From Lineus longissimus (taxonomy: Eukaryota > Nemertea > Pilidiophora > Heteronemertea > Lineidae), in contig NC_088322.1 of the NCBI RefSeq assembly GCF_910592395.1, positions 6,441,431 to 6,505,430 on the forward strand: 64,000 bases of DNA. Reading direction: 5' to 3'. A model generated the notes under the pieces. The model was given only the letters and a program-made list of their open reading frames with translations, ran no database searches and was not told the DNA's origin. Made by a program: the position numbers and the translations under genes. Below are positions 1 to 12,589 of the stretch, piece by piece (position 1 is the first letter of the stretch; the number at the start of each line of letters is the position of its first letter).

Positions 1-3000
1 TATTATTCTTGATATGGCCAAGGTTGTCCCACAGGAGACAGGGTGTTATTCTTGATATGGCCAAGGTTGTCCCACAGGAGACAGGGTATTATTGTTGATA
101 TGGCCAAGGTTGTCCCACAGGAGACAGGGTATTATTCTTGATATGGCCAAGGTTGTTCCACAGGAGACAGGGTATTACTCTTGATACGGCCTGGGTTGTC
201 CCACAGGAGACAGGGTATGACTCTTGATATGGCCTAGGTTGTCCCACAGGAGACAGGGTATTACTCTTGATATGGCCAAGGTTGTCCCACAGGAGAGAGG
301 ATATTATTCTTGATCTGGCCATGGTTGTTCCACAGGAGACAGGGTATTACTCTTGATATGGCCAAGGTTGTTCCACAGGAGAGAGGATATTATTCTTGAT
401 CTGGCCATGGTTGTTCCACAGGAGACAGGGTATTACTCTTGATATGGCCAAGGTTGTTCCACAGGAGACAGGATATTATTCTTGATATGGCCATGGTTGT
501 CCCACAGGAGACAGGGTATTACTCTTGATATGGCCTGGGTTGTCCCACAGGAGACAGAGTATTACTCTTGATATGGCCAAGGTTGTTCCACAGGAGACAG
601 GGTATTACTCTTGATATGGCCAAGGTTGTTCCACAGGAGACAGGGTATTATTCTTGATATGGCCAAGGTTGTTCCACAGGAGACAGGATATTACTCTTGA
701 TATGGCCAAGGTTGTTCCACAGGAGACAGGGTATTATTCTTGATATGGCCAAGGTTGTCCCACAGGAGACAGGGTATTACTCTTGATATGGCCAAGGTTG
801 TCCCACAGGAGACATGTTATTATTCTTGATATGGCCAAGGTTGTCTCACAGGAGACAGGGTATTATTCTTGATATGGCCAAGGTTGTCCCACAGGAGACA
901 TGTTATTATTCTTGATATGGCCAAGGTTGTTCCACAGGAGACAGGGTATTATTCTTGATATGGCCAAGGTTGTCCCACAAGAGACAGAGTATTACTCTTG
1001 ATATGGCCTGGGTTGTTCCACAGGAGACAGGGTATGACTCTTGATATGGCCTAGGTTGTCCCACATGAGACAGGGTATTACTCTTGATATGGCCAAGGTT
1101 GTTCCACAGGAGACAGGGTATTACTCTTGATATGGCCAAGGTTGTCCCACAGGAGACAGGGTATTATTCTTGATATGGCCAAGGTTGTTCCACAGGAGAC
1201 AGGGTATTATTCTTGATATGGCCAAGGTTGTCCCACAAGAGACAGAGTATTACTCTTGATATGGCCTGGGTTGTTCCACAGGAGACAGGGTATGACTCTT
1301 GATATGGCCTAGGTTGTCCCACATGAGACAGGGTATTACTCTTGATATGGCCAAGGTTGTTCCACAGGAGACAGGGTATTACTCTTGATATGGCCAAGGT
1401 TGTTCCACAGGAGATAGGGTATTACTCTTGATATGGCCAAGGCTGTTCCACAGGAGACAGGGTATTACTCTTGATATGGCCAAGGTTGTTCCACAGGAGA
1501 CAGGGTATTACTCTTGATATGGCCAAGGTTGTTCCACAGGAGACAGGGTATTATTTTTGATATGGCCAAGGTTGTCCCACAGGAGACGGGGTATTATTGT
1601 TGATATGGCCAAGGTTGTCCCACAGGAGACAGGGTATTATTCTTGATATGGCCAAGGTTGTCCCACAGGAGACAGGGTGTTATTCTTGATATGGCCAAGG
1701 TTGTCCCACAGGAGACAGGGTATTATTGTTGATATGGCCAAGGTTGTCCCACAGGAGACAGGGTATTATTCTTGATATGGCCAAGGCTGTTCCACAGGAG
1801 ACAGGGTATTACTCTTGATATGGCCTGGGTTGTCCCACAGGAGACAGGGTATTATTGTTGATATGGCCAAGGTTGTCCCACAGGAGACAGGGTATTACTC
1901 TTGATATGGCCTAGGTTGTCCCACAGGAGACAGGGTATTACTCTTGATATGGCCAAGGTTGTTCCACAAGAGACAGGGTATTACTCTTGATATGGCCTAG
2001 GTTGTTCCACAAGAGACAGGGTATTACTCTTGATATGGCCTAGGTTGTCCCACAGGAAACAGGGTATTACTCTTGATATGGCCAAGGTTGTTCCACAGGA
2101 GACAGGGTATTACTCTTGATATGGCCAAGGTTGTCCCACAGGAGACAGGGTATTATTGTTGATATGGCCAAGGTTGTCCCACAGGAGACAGGGTATTATT
2201 CTTGATATGGCCAAGGCTGTTCCACAGGAGACAGGGTATTACTCTTGATATGGCCTGGGTTGTCCCACAGGAGACAGGGTATTACTCTTGATATGGCCTA
2301 GGTTGTCCCACAGGAAACAGGGTATTACTCTTGATATGGCCAAGGTTGTTCCACAGGAGACAGGGTATTACTCTTGATATGGCCAAGGTTGTTCCACAGG
2401 AGACAGGGTATTACTCTTGATATGGCCTAGGTTGTTCCACAGGAGACAGGGTATTATTCTTGATATGGCCAAGGTTGTCCCACAAGAGACAGAGTATTAC
2501 TCTTGATATGGCCTGGGTTGTTCCACAGGAGACAGGGTATGACTCTTGATATGGCCTAGGTTGTCCCACATGAGACAGGGTATTACTCTTGATATGGCCT
2601 GGGTTGTTCCACAGGAGACAGGGTATGACTCTTGATATGGCCTAGGTTGTCCCACATGAGACAGGATATTATTCTTGATATGGCCAAGGTTGTTCCACAG
2701 GAGACAGGGTATTACTCTTGATATGGCCAAGGTTGTCTCACAGGAGACAGTGTATTATTCTTGATATGGCCAAGGTTGTCCCACAGGAGACAGGGTATTA
2801 TTGTTGATATGGCCAAGGTTGTCCCACAGGAGACAGGGTATTACTCTTGATATGGCCAAGGTTGTTCCACAGGAGACAGGGTATTACTCTTGATATGGCC
2901 AAGGTTGTTCCACAGGAGACAGGGTATTACTCTTGATATGGCCTAGGTTGTTCCACAGGAGACAGGGTATTACTCTTGATATGGCCAAGGTTGTTCCACA

Positions 3001-6000
3001 GGAGACAGGGTATTACTCTTGATATGGCCAAGGTTGTTCCACAAGAGACAGGGTATTACTCTTGATATGGCCTAGGTTGTTCCACAGGAGACAGGGTATT
3101 ACTCTTGATATGGCCAAGGTTGTTCCACAGGAGACAGGGTATTACTCTTGATATGGCCAAGGTTGTTCCACAGGAGACAGGGTATTACTCTTGATATGGC
3201 CAAGGTTGTTCCACAAGAGACAGGGTATTACTCTTGATATGGCCTAGGTTGTTCCACAAGAGACAGGGTATTACTCTTGATATGGCCTAGGTTGTCCCAC
3301 AGGAAACAGGGTATTACTCTTGATATGGCCAAGGTTGTTCCACAGGAGACAGGGTATTACTCTTGATATGGCCAAGGTTGTTCCACAGGAGACAGGGTAT
3401 TACTCTTGATATGGCCTAGGTTGTCCCACAGGAGACAGGGTATTACTCTTGATATGGCCTAGGTTGTTCCACAAGAGACAGGGTATTACTCTTGATATGG
3501 CCTAGGTTGTCCCACAGGAAACAGGGTATTACTCTTGATATGGCCAAGGTTGTCCTACAGGAGACAGGGTATTATTCTTGATATGGCCAAGGTTGTCCCA
3601 CAGGAGACAGGGTATTACTCTTGATATGGCCTAGGTTGTCCCACAGGAAACAGGGTATTACTCTTGATATGGCCAAGGTTGTTCCACAGGAGACAGGGTA
3701 TTACTCTTGATATGGCCAAGGTTGTTCCACAGGAGACAGGGTATTACTCTTGATATGGCCAAGGTTGTTCCACAGGAGACAGGGTATTACTCTTGATATG
3801 GCCAAGGTTGTTCCACAAGAGACAGGGTATTACTCTTGATATGGCCAAGGTTGTTCCACAGGAGACAGGGTATTATTCTTGATATGGCCAAGGTTGTTCC
3901 ACAGGAGACAGGGTATTACTCTTGATATGGCCAAGGTTGTCCCACAGGAGACAGGGTATTATTCCTGATATGGCCAAGGCTGTCCCACAGGAGACAGGGT
4001 ATTATTCCTGATATGGCCAAGGTTGTCTCACAGGAGACAGTGTATTATTCTTGATATGGCCAAGGTTGTCCCACAGGAGACAGGGTATTATTGTTGATAT
4101 GGCCAAGGTTGTCCCACAGGAGACAGGGTATTACTCTTGATATGGCCAAGGTTGTTCCACAGGAGACAGGGTATTACTCTTGATATGGCCAAGGTTGTTC
4201 CACAGGAGACAGGGTATTATTCTTGATATGGCCTGGGTTGTCCCACAGGAGACAGGGTATGACTCTTGATATGGCCTAGGTTGTTCCACACGAGACAGGG
4301 TATTATTCTTGATATGGCCAAGGTTGTCCCACAGGAGACAGGGTATGACTCTTGATATGGCCAAGGTTGTTCCACAGGAGACAGGGTATTATTCTTGATA
4401 TGGCCAAGGTTGTTCCACAGGAGACAGGGTATGACTCTTGATATGGCCAAGGTTGTTCCACAGGAGACAGGATATTATTCTTGATATGGCCAAGGTTGTT
4501 CCACAGGAGACAGGGTATTATTCTTGATATGGCCAAGGTTGTTCCACAGGAGACAGGGTATTACTCTTGATATGGCCAAGGTTGTTCCACAGGAGACAGG
4601 GTATTACTCTTGATATGGCCAAGGTTGTTCCACAGGAGACAGGGTATTATTCTTGATATGGCCAAGGTTGTTCCGCAGGAGACAGGGTATTACTCTTGAT
4701 ATGGCCAAGGTTGTCCCACATGAGACAGGGTATTATTCTTGATATGGCCAAGGTTGTTCCACAGGAGAGAGGATATTATTCTTGATATGGCCATGGTTGT
4801 TCCACAGGAGACAGGGTATTACTCTTGATATGGCCAAGGTTGTTCCACAGGAGACAGGATATTATTCTTGATATGGCCATGGTTGTCCCACAGGAGACAG
4901 GGTATTACTCTTGATATGGCCAGGGTTGTCCCACAGGAGACAGAGTATTACTCTTGATATGGCCAAAGTTGTCCCACATGAGACAGGGTATTATTCCTGA
5001 TATGGCCAAGGTTGTCCCACAGGAGACAGGGTATTACTCTTGATATGGCCAAGGTTGTCCCACAGGAGACAGGGTATTATTCCTGATATGGCCAAGGTTG
5101 TCCCACAGGAGACAGGGTATTACTCTTGATATGGCCAAGGTTGTCCCACATGAGACAGGGTATTATTCTTGATATGGCCAAGGTTGTTCCACAGGAGACA
5201 GGGTATTACTCTTGATACGGCCAAGGTTGTTCCACAGGAGACAGGGTATTACTCTTGATATGGCCAAGGTTGTCCCACATGAGACAGGGTATTACTCTTG
5301 ATATGGCCAAGGTTGTTCCACAGGAGACAGGGTATTACTCTTGATATGGCCAAGGTTGTTCCACAGGAGACAGGGTATTACTCTTGATGTGGCCAAGGTT
5401 GTTCCACAGGAGACAGGGTATTACTCTTGATATGGCCAAGGTTGTCCCACAGGAGACAGGGTATTACTCTTGATACGGCCAAGGTTGTTCCACAGGAGAC
5501 AGGGTATTACTCTTGATACGGCCTAGGTTGTTCCACAGGAGACAGGGTATTACTCTTGATATGGCCAAGGTTGTTCCACAGGAGACAGGGTATTACTCTT
5601 GATATGGCCAAGGTTGTCCCACATGAGACAGGGTATTATTCTTGATATGGCCAAGGTTGTTCCACCGAAGACAGGGTATTATACTTGATATGGCCAAGGT
5701 TGTCCCACAGGAGACATGTTATTATTCTTGAAATGGCCAAGGATGTCACACAGGAGACAGGGTATTACTCTTGATATGGCCTGGGTTGTCCCACAGGAGA
5801 CATGGTATTACTCTTGATATGGCCTAGGTTGTCCCACAAGAGTTAGGGTATGACTCTTGATATGGCCTAGGTTGTCCCACAAGAGACAGGGTATGACTCT
5901 TGATATGGCCTAGATTGTCCCACAGGAGACAAGGTATTATTCTTGATATGGCCAAGGTTGTCCCACAGGAGACAGGATATTACTCTTGATATGGCCGAGG

Positions 6001-6433
6001 TTGTTCCACAGGAGACAGGATATTATTCTTGATATGGCCAAGGTTGTTCCACCGAAGACAGGGTATTATACTTGATATGGCCAAGGTTGTCTCACAGGAG
6101 ACAGGGTATTACTCTTGATATGGCCAAGGTTGTCTCACAGGAGACAGGGTATTATTCTTGATATGGCCAAGGTTGTCCCACAGGAGACATGTTATTATTC
6201 TTGATATGGCCAAGGTTGTCCCACAGGAGACAGGGTATTACTCTTGATATGGCCTGGGTTGTCCCACAGGAGACAGGGTATTACTCTTGATATGGCCAAG
6301 GTTGTCCCACAAGAGACAGGGTATTACTCTTGATATGGCCTAGGTTGTCCCACAGGAGACAGGGTATGACTCTTGATATGGCCTAGGTTGTCCCACAGGA
6401 GACAGGGTATTATAGCCTTGGTTGTCCCATAGC
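1..6433. repeat. 43-bp satellite array, about 149 copies, cut by the window edge
   Basis: Head-to-tail copies of a 43-bp unit with core TTGATATGGCCAAGGTTG followed by CCACAGGAGACAGGG. Copies differ mainly at a few positions (CCAAGG/CCTAGG/CCTGGG, TTCC/TCCC, TATTACT/TATTATT/TATGACT). The array begins before base 1 and decays from about 6410 into unique sequence. Because 43 is not a multiple of three, each frame repeats only every 129 bp; the 77-residue minus-strand open frames inside it are by-products. Units are contiguous with no unique spacers, so it is not a CRISPR array. A 234-bp stretch recurs 258 bp (six units) later, showing higher-order structure. Confidence 0.97.
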
Positions 6434-8179
6434 GACAGTTTATACGTTCTTTCCCCTTGCTATTATTAGTAACAACAATTGGTTACCATCACTAAAACAG
6501 CGAGAGGTTACTGCCACTCGTGACGGCACTCCAATGATTACCAGCATTCATGATTGTTAAGAGTTTGAAGGTTTCTGGAATCTAACACTACTGTTACTGG
6601 AAAATCACACAAACGTCGTACCCAGTTGTATTTCAGAGGTCACAATCCCAGACATCGTAAAGCCATTAATGGAGAGATGAGTTGGGCGAGTTGATGCCGG
6701 TATTTACTGATGCATGGCACACAGTTTATGCGAAGAGAGGCATAAAAGATCCAATGGCATACATAAACAGTCAGTAGAACATTTGTAGACCAATGTAGCA
6801 CCCTCTACACAAGAACTGGCGATTATCGTTTTGAGACGGCCTGCAGTAATGTGCACTATTTCTCCTCATATTGACCTTTTAAAGATAGAGAAATAATAAG
6901 AATGCAGGCGTGAAAAAACACAATCAATATAAAACTATCAAGTACAATTTATCAATTATATATACAACTTTATTTTTATTTTTCACTTTTGCACATTTTT
7001 ACAATTTCATGAGACACATGAACGAGTTACCATGGAAACTCCATCTTTTAATAGCCGTATATAAGGTCTATATGACGAAGACGGAGGAATTATTCAGAAG
7101 CTGGAGACTGGCTGTTACAACTTTCGCACTCAGCACCCCCTGTGCTGTTGAAGGAATTGAGTGCACCCATAATCAATAATGTGAATGCTGACTTGTATTG
7201 CAATCAAGGTTTGCCGTGGAGGATCCGCTGGGAGTTTTATTACCATGATTACCCAGGGTTCACCGCACAAAGTGTAGCGATAGCTCACTAGCTGCAGATG
7301 CCGCTCACACTTTTCTGTTTGCATAATAAACTGCAGCAGACCCTACCTTCGTCAACAGGAAAACACCATGCCGATCTGAAGGACTGAATCAGGAGGCCTA
7401 GACAGACAATTGTACTCTTTGATCAGGGAATTTGAAGAATGATCTGGGCCCACTTGCGCAATCAGCATTATATTAGCAGTAATGTTGACGTTAAGTTCTG
7501 ACGCTACAATTGTAAGTGAAATTTACTGAGAGAGGTAGGCTAACGCTTAGCTGACCCAACACTGGGGTTTGTCCGTAATGCTGACTGAGTAATTAGGCCA
7601 TGTACATTTCTTCTTATTCACAGTTCAGGATACTGTAAACCTGGAAATATTCGCGGCCATATCGTTTTGTGGTTTCATGAATCATCGCAACCTCGCCATA
7701 CTTTATTTAGCATTTTGACAACCAAGTGACATTGGAACAGTAATTTCAATCAAATTTGTGGTGGCCATACATTTTTACGATTACGGTATCTGTAAATGTC
7801 AAAAATGTGAAAATACAGGCATGCACAAATTTCCAGGGAGAAGGGGATGTTTAACAAACCGAAACACTTGACTTTGTTTTGATCTTTGATCTTTGAGTTT
7901 TTGTTTTGATCTTTGACCTTTGCAAATAGGCACGGTGTCTTCCACAAGGTTGTCAACCCCTTCAAGCAAGGCAAGTCTCATAGTCTAAATGTTGGCCTTC
8001 TACCTTGAACAGGTCATATCAAGAATCATTAAAGACTAGTCTTTACTGTTTCTCGACCTAATCCTCTGAAAGATGCCAGCCACAAAACTCAAGGAGGCCG
8101 TGGTCTCACAAATCTTTCTCCCTTGGATCGCAGGCACCTTGTTTTGAAAATCTTGAGGTGAAGGTTTTTAAAATAATGT
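6434..8179. other. Intergenic sequence with no recognised feature
   Basis: AT-rich DNA beyond the satellite. The open frames at 6910-7179, 7130-7324 and 7750-7981 have no recognisable domain, no splice context and biased composition. A short run of TTTGATC/TTTGACC motifs at about 7865-7925 is the only local repeat seen. Confidence 0.5.
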
Positions 8180-8483
8180 TTAACTCTTTCGCTCATAACT
8201 CGTTTTACGCAGTTTGATCTGAAAACTGAGGCGAATTTATGAAATTCGGCAGACATAGGACAGATTGCAGCGTCATCTGATAACAACCAATCCAACTGCA
8301 ATCGATTGACAAGATCCTCAACGCATTGTCATATGTTGCTTGAGTCACCACAAGTGTATTAAAGGTGAAGGCATCATGTGACAGTGCTTGGAAATAAATT
8401 TGAATTTTAAAAACCGAGATAATATGGTTTTCGCCTGTGAAATCAAACATGGCGGACCGAGTATGTACGGCTGAAAGAGTTAA
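8180..8483. mobile_element. TTAA-flanked TIR element, family A copy 1
   Basis: Begins TTAACTCTTTCGCTC and ends GGCTGAAAGAGTTAA, so short TIRs are bounded by TTAA on both sides. It aligns along most of its length with 11245-11560, including the shared motif AATCAAACATGGC near the right end. TTAA target duplications are typical of piggyBac-type transposition. No transposase frame is present, so this is a nonautonomous element. Confidence 0.75.
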
Positions 8484-8524
8484 AGATGTTTAATGAATAA
8501 TAATTCATCGAACATCTTTAACTC
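8479..8524. repeat. Short hairpin abutting the family A element
   Basis: An imperfect inverted repeat: GTTAAAGATGTT with ATGAAT, a four-base centre, then ATTCAT with AACATCTTTAAC. It begins at the terminal TTAA of the 8180-8483 element and may be a solo terminus or snap-back copy of something inserted at the same site. Confidence 0.55.
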
Positions 8525-9360
8525 CTTCATTGTTGATCATTTATCGAAAAGGTTAAATAATCAATACAATAATGGCGGAGGTCAATTGTGATTTGGGCTG
8601 TAGCTTCCTTCAAATTTATTTAAAACTAGACCTTAAAAGTAGCCAGGAAGCAAGTCTGTTGTTTGACTTTTAAGTTGTTTGTAAACACAAATGACGTTTC
8701 TTTTGAAGAAAAAAAGGTGTGATGCCATTCTGAAGTTCAACTTGGAGTCGTAAACAGTCTGACCTCACTGTCATGAGAGCCATCCACCATTCCAGGACAG
8801 CAAAGGTGTCGTCCAGTTTTCAAGAGGGGGTCATTTTCAAAAAGCATTTTTCCGCTCAATGTTCAAGACATATTTCATTTTGAGGGACAGCCCTGGAAGA
8901 TTTTCTCAAAGATTCTTCCCAGAAGCGGGATCGTCTGCACCCTCTCCCCTACCCCCTGCCATGCCAGCAACTATAGAAAGTTCACTTACAACTATGGGGA
9001 CACAAACATAACAGGTTTACTTTAAGCCTCGGACATTAACAAAATTAAAAATCCTCCCCTTGCCCTCTCTGTAAGCACCTGGACTCATCGGAAAGTCCAC
9101 CAAACAACTATTAAAAAACATTTTGGCTCTTTTTATAACATTTTCCTGGTCGCCATGACAACTAAAGGACAATCACAACAAACATGCCTGTACAATTTCT
9201 TCATAAAAATTTGACTGCTCAAACTGTCACAATGACTTGGAGACTTTCTTATGCATGTCTCTGCTTGAGCTGCACAAGTAAAATGCATCATGGAAGTGAA
9301 TTTCCAGTTTGCAATACCAAGCTCCGAGTTAGACAGTCTATGTGCACGGCGCTGTGAGGT
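8525..9360. other. No gene or repeat recognised
   Basis: I see no conserved coding segment, splice-site pair or repeat here. Confidence 0.45.
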
Positions 9361-9363
9361 TTA

Positions 9364-9492
9364 GGGTAGAATGGGGTAATTGTAGCCCCCGGTTTATTTG
9401 TAGCCCTTGCATTGTTTGATGCATGGGGATATCAATCAATATTATAGACAGGGGCTACAATTAAACTGGGGCTACAAATACCCCATTCTACC
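9364..9492. mobile_element. Short palindromic TIR element flanked by TTA
   Basis: The ends GGGTAGAATGGGGTA and ACCCCATTCTACC are inverted repeats, and TTA lies directly outside both (9361-9363, 9493-9495). An internal GGGGCTACAA motif is also inverted. The length of 129 bp with no coding capacity indicates a miniature TIR element (MITE). Confidence 0.7.
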
Positions 9493-9938
9493 TTACAATG
9501 TGCTTTTTCATTTTTCTCAAAATGACAAAAATGGATTGACCTTATTTTGGATAATCGAACTTTTCAAATAATCCCTAAATACAACATCCTAACTCATGAC
9601 TCTGAAACAATGCTGCATACCCCCACCCCCTTTGAGCACCAACCTGGGTTTTTCTTATTTTCAATATTTCATTTCAGTCAAATACAAATTTAAACCAACA
9701 AAATTATATCACAAGCAGTGGTAAAAAGTCCTTGTCTTTTTAAATGTAACTGTAGAGCAGCATAAATAAAATATTCAGCCTGAAAATTTTTGACATAAGT
9801 CAATCTGAGCGATGTTCAAAATTCCACCAATTATAAATTCATGCTCTTCTTCACAAATCCTTCCCATTTACACTGAAATATACAATCAGGTTTGTCATTA
9901 ATGAAATATACATGTCAGGAAAGGAAACATTACCAATC

Positions 9939-9988
9939 TTAACCCTTTAAATCCGCAGCACAGTCGCCCGCAGGGTTCAAAGGGTTAA
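9939..9988. mobile_element. Minimal 50-bp TTAA-flanked inverted repeat
   Basis: TTAACCCTTTAAATCC at the left and GGTTCAAAGGGTTAA at the right are inverted, with TTAA at each end. It is probably the collapsed remnant of a TTAA-type MITE with CCCTTT termini, like the elements at 17925 and 30140. Confidence 0.6.
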
Positions 9989-10013
9989 GAACAAAATACA
10001 TCATACTGTAATA

Positions 10014-10250
10014 AGGAGCCACTGTGGACTAGTGGCTTGAACTCTCGACTAGTGGTCAAGAGGTCCCTGGTTCGAACCCCACAGACTTTAGGCAGGTCTC
10101 TTTGTCTCACTTGCCTTACTCCACTCAGGTATAAATGGGTAGCGGTCAGAAATGCTCTGGTAGTAGCGCTGATTGAGCAGCTCATCTGAGTTCTACTGAA
10201 ACGTTTCAGGACAGACTCGGGTTATAAAGTGTTAAGTCGGATGACACCTC
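10014..10250 (+). mobile_element. tRNA-derived SINE
   Basis: The first 75 bases resemble a tRNA gene. GTGGACTAGTGGC is a plausible box A and GGTTCGAACCCC at 10069-10080 is a good RNA polymerase III box B. They are followed by about 160 bp of unrelated tail (AGGTATAAATGGGTAGCGG and beyond). A functional tRNA is unlikely: the acceptor arm does not pair convincingly and the homologous unit runs past a tRNA 3' end. The right boundary is approximate. Confidence 0.7.
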
Positions 10251-11244
10251 TACGGCAGTTGATATCAGACTATAAACCCAAAACTTTAAAAACATTAACT
10301 TTGTAATAGGAGCAAATTGGGAAATCAAGCCCTCGCATATTATTCTATTCACAATTCTCATGTGTGCGAGTAGAACATGACAGGGGCTAGCTTTCCCCCA
10401 TCATGTCACCTTATAGGATGTAGAACCTCTGGTAATTGGTGCACAAAAGTTGATACTCATCACAACTACCCCACTGGGAGCACCTATCTTTAATTTTTTG
10501 TGTTGTTTTCACGTTATACATTAAACAGTGATTACTCGCGTCTTCAAATGCAAATTTGACTTGCCTATTATCTGACTATTAGAGTAGACCAAAATGTTTT
10601 ACTAATGCAATGCTGTAAACTGGCAGGTAATGTTCACGAGGCCAAAAGTTCCAGAATTTGTTCATTATCGTTTCACAGTAGACCTCGTAGTCTAACTACT
10701 GCATTTGCTGCCGGAATTTTCATGGTAAAATATCACAACAGAAATTTTAGCAAATTTGATTTTGCATTTGCCCTACCAATTGCGGAAATTAAATTAAAAA
10801 ATTACCCAGTTTACAGTATACAGGGTGTAAAAAAAAACTCTTGCTGTATTTTTAAGTTGAATTCTTCCTTACATGTATATTTTTTTCCAATAGCATGAAT
10901 AAAAGCGATGGGATTGATGTGAAATTTCATCAATCCTCGCTGATCTCACTGATTTCCCCCAAAAAACAGGCTACCAAAAAAAGGGAGGTTATGTCCGAAA
11001 GAGCAAGTAATTGTACTCAATTAAACTAGTCACAACTTGCGTCAAAACTAACAAGAGTATTTCTTCACACCCAGTAACTTTTACGGTATCTTGGAAACAC
11101 CACAGTATTTTGATGGTCATGCCATTGTCAGCAATAGTTGTACCATTCATAGAATGTAACTTGACAAGAATTAGATTTCAACATTCCAGGGCGGAAAAGC
11201 CATGGCCCGGTTGCTCCATCAGCGTTGGCAGTATAATGCTGGCA
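10251..11244. other. No gene or repeat recognised
   Basis: AT-rich intergenic DNA. The plus-strand frames at 10605-10898 and 11011-11283 show no recognisable domain; the latter runs into the TTAA element at 11245. Confidence 0.45.
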
Positions 11245-11560
11245 TTAACTCTTTCAGCCCGTAACTCGTTTCGCGCGGTTTGATTTGAAAACCGAGGCAA
11301 TTCCAGAAAATTCGACTTTCAAAATCGGTAGACGATATTACAGATTGCAGCGCCATCTGATACCTACCAATCCAACTATAATCCATTGAAAAGATCGCCA
11401 ACGCATTGTCATATGTTGCTTGAGTAATCACAAGTGTATTTAAGACGAAGGCATCATGTGACAGTGCAGGGAATTTGAAAAACCGTGAGTATACGGTCTG
11501 CGGCTGTGAAATCAAACATGGCTGACCGTGTATATACGGCTTGCGGGCTGAAAGAGTTAA
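11245..11560. mobile_element. TTAA-flanked TIR element, family A copy 2
   Basis: Begins TTAACTCTTTCAGCCCG and ends CGGGCTGAAAGAGTTAA, giving a perfect 13-bp TIR with TTAA at both ends. It is homologous to 8180-8483 but better preserved. No transposase is encoded. Confidence 0.8.
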
Positions 11561-11827
11561 GTCGCAACGCTACTACACATATGGTAAATGCAATTATCTG
11601 AATGAGATGATAACGCCGGAGCAAACATTGGCGTTGTCCCAATGCCTATTGAACAATGGCTCAGGACTAGATGTTGCAGATTGAATGCACAGATGTTCAG
11701 CTTACTTCTTTATATTTTTATCATGTTTGTAAACAAGACTGAATACCCACAATCTAATATGTCCACCTCTTTTTGCTCATCATATGAAAAAGATGTTCAT
11801 GATTAAAAGCATTCCTTTCATCTGATC

Positions 11828-11897
11828 GGGTGATATGAATAAAGACTAGCAAATGCTTTTATCTAACACTCCATGTACATTCACACTAGGCCTTTCC
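11828..11897 (+). mobile_element. Half copy of the AAAGACTAGCAAATGC foldback element
   Basis: GGGTGATATGAATAAAG followed by ACTAGCAAATGCTTTTA matches the left half of the near-perfect palindrome at 61169-61287. The right arm is missing, so this is a truncated copy. Confidence 0.65.
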
Positions 11898-11976
11898 ATG
11901 AGGTTTTGTTGTACTGGCTACACCAAATTAGAAGGTATAATAATAAAGGTAAAACAAAATACCGTGAACTGACATT

Positions 11977-12199
11977 TGTGACTCGCTCTACCAAAACTAG
12001 GCGCTTGTCGCATCTGAACTCGACAGGTTGATACGGACTTGTTGTTCATTTCCCTATTGTAGACCTTTTGTGAAATCTATTACAAACTGATTTGGTCACA
12101 TTTCACAAAAGGTCTACAATAGGGAAATGAACAACAAGTCCGTATCAACCTGTCAAGTTCAGATGCGACAAGCGCCTAGTTTTGGTAGAGCGTGTCACA
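11977..12199. mobile_element. Large palindromic (foldback) element, about 95-bp arms
   Basis: The left arm from TGTGACTCGCTCTACC reads inward through GCGCTTGTCGCATCTG to CAATAGGGAAATG-type sequence. The right arm from about 12100 is its near-perfect reverse complement, ending GGTAGAGCGTGTCACA. The central spacer is about 30 bp. The near identity of the arms suggests a young copy or arm homogenisation. A diverged relative with the same TGTGAC terminus lies at 58997-59186. Confidence 0.8.
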
Positions 12200-12584
12200 T
12201 TTTATCTGATCACGGTCAATCTTCGAGACACCATAGACTCATTACAGTCGTTCATTCCTCGTAGGAAAATACCTGATACCAGTTGATTGCGACAGTACTG
12301 CCCCAACGTAAACTCCATTGTGACACAATGGAGTAACAAGTACACGCAGCTAAAACCCATCTCAGTGAACCAGCATTGAATTATTTGAATGTTCCCCTTT
12401 AACTAAATTCTTTCTCCACAAAAGCGCATTTAGAAACACCACCCTGTCAAACATGTGCTGTTCACAACTTGCCACTACACCAACCGTTCAAAACATTTTA
12501 AAACATAATCCGACCCAATACAATACCTGCTAGCTGCAGGTTTTTAAACCTAAAACATTGTCTTCCAACTAAAAATGTGTTGAA
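12200..12584. other. No feature recognised
   Basis: Unique-looking sequence between the palindrome and the degenerate repeat. It could include UBE2E 3' UTR, but I see no convincing minus-strand polyadenylation signal. Confidence 0.4.
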
Positions 12585-12589
12585 ATGAT

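Noticed and set aside
1-6433. CRISPR-like regular repeats and 77-residue open frames
   Set aside because: Units are contiguous with no unique spacers, the host is an animal, and the frames are consequences of the 43-bp period.
10014-10090. Functional tRNA gene
   Set aside because: Box A/B-like sequences are present, but the acceptor stem is poor and the unit continues as a SINE body.
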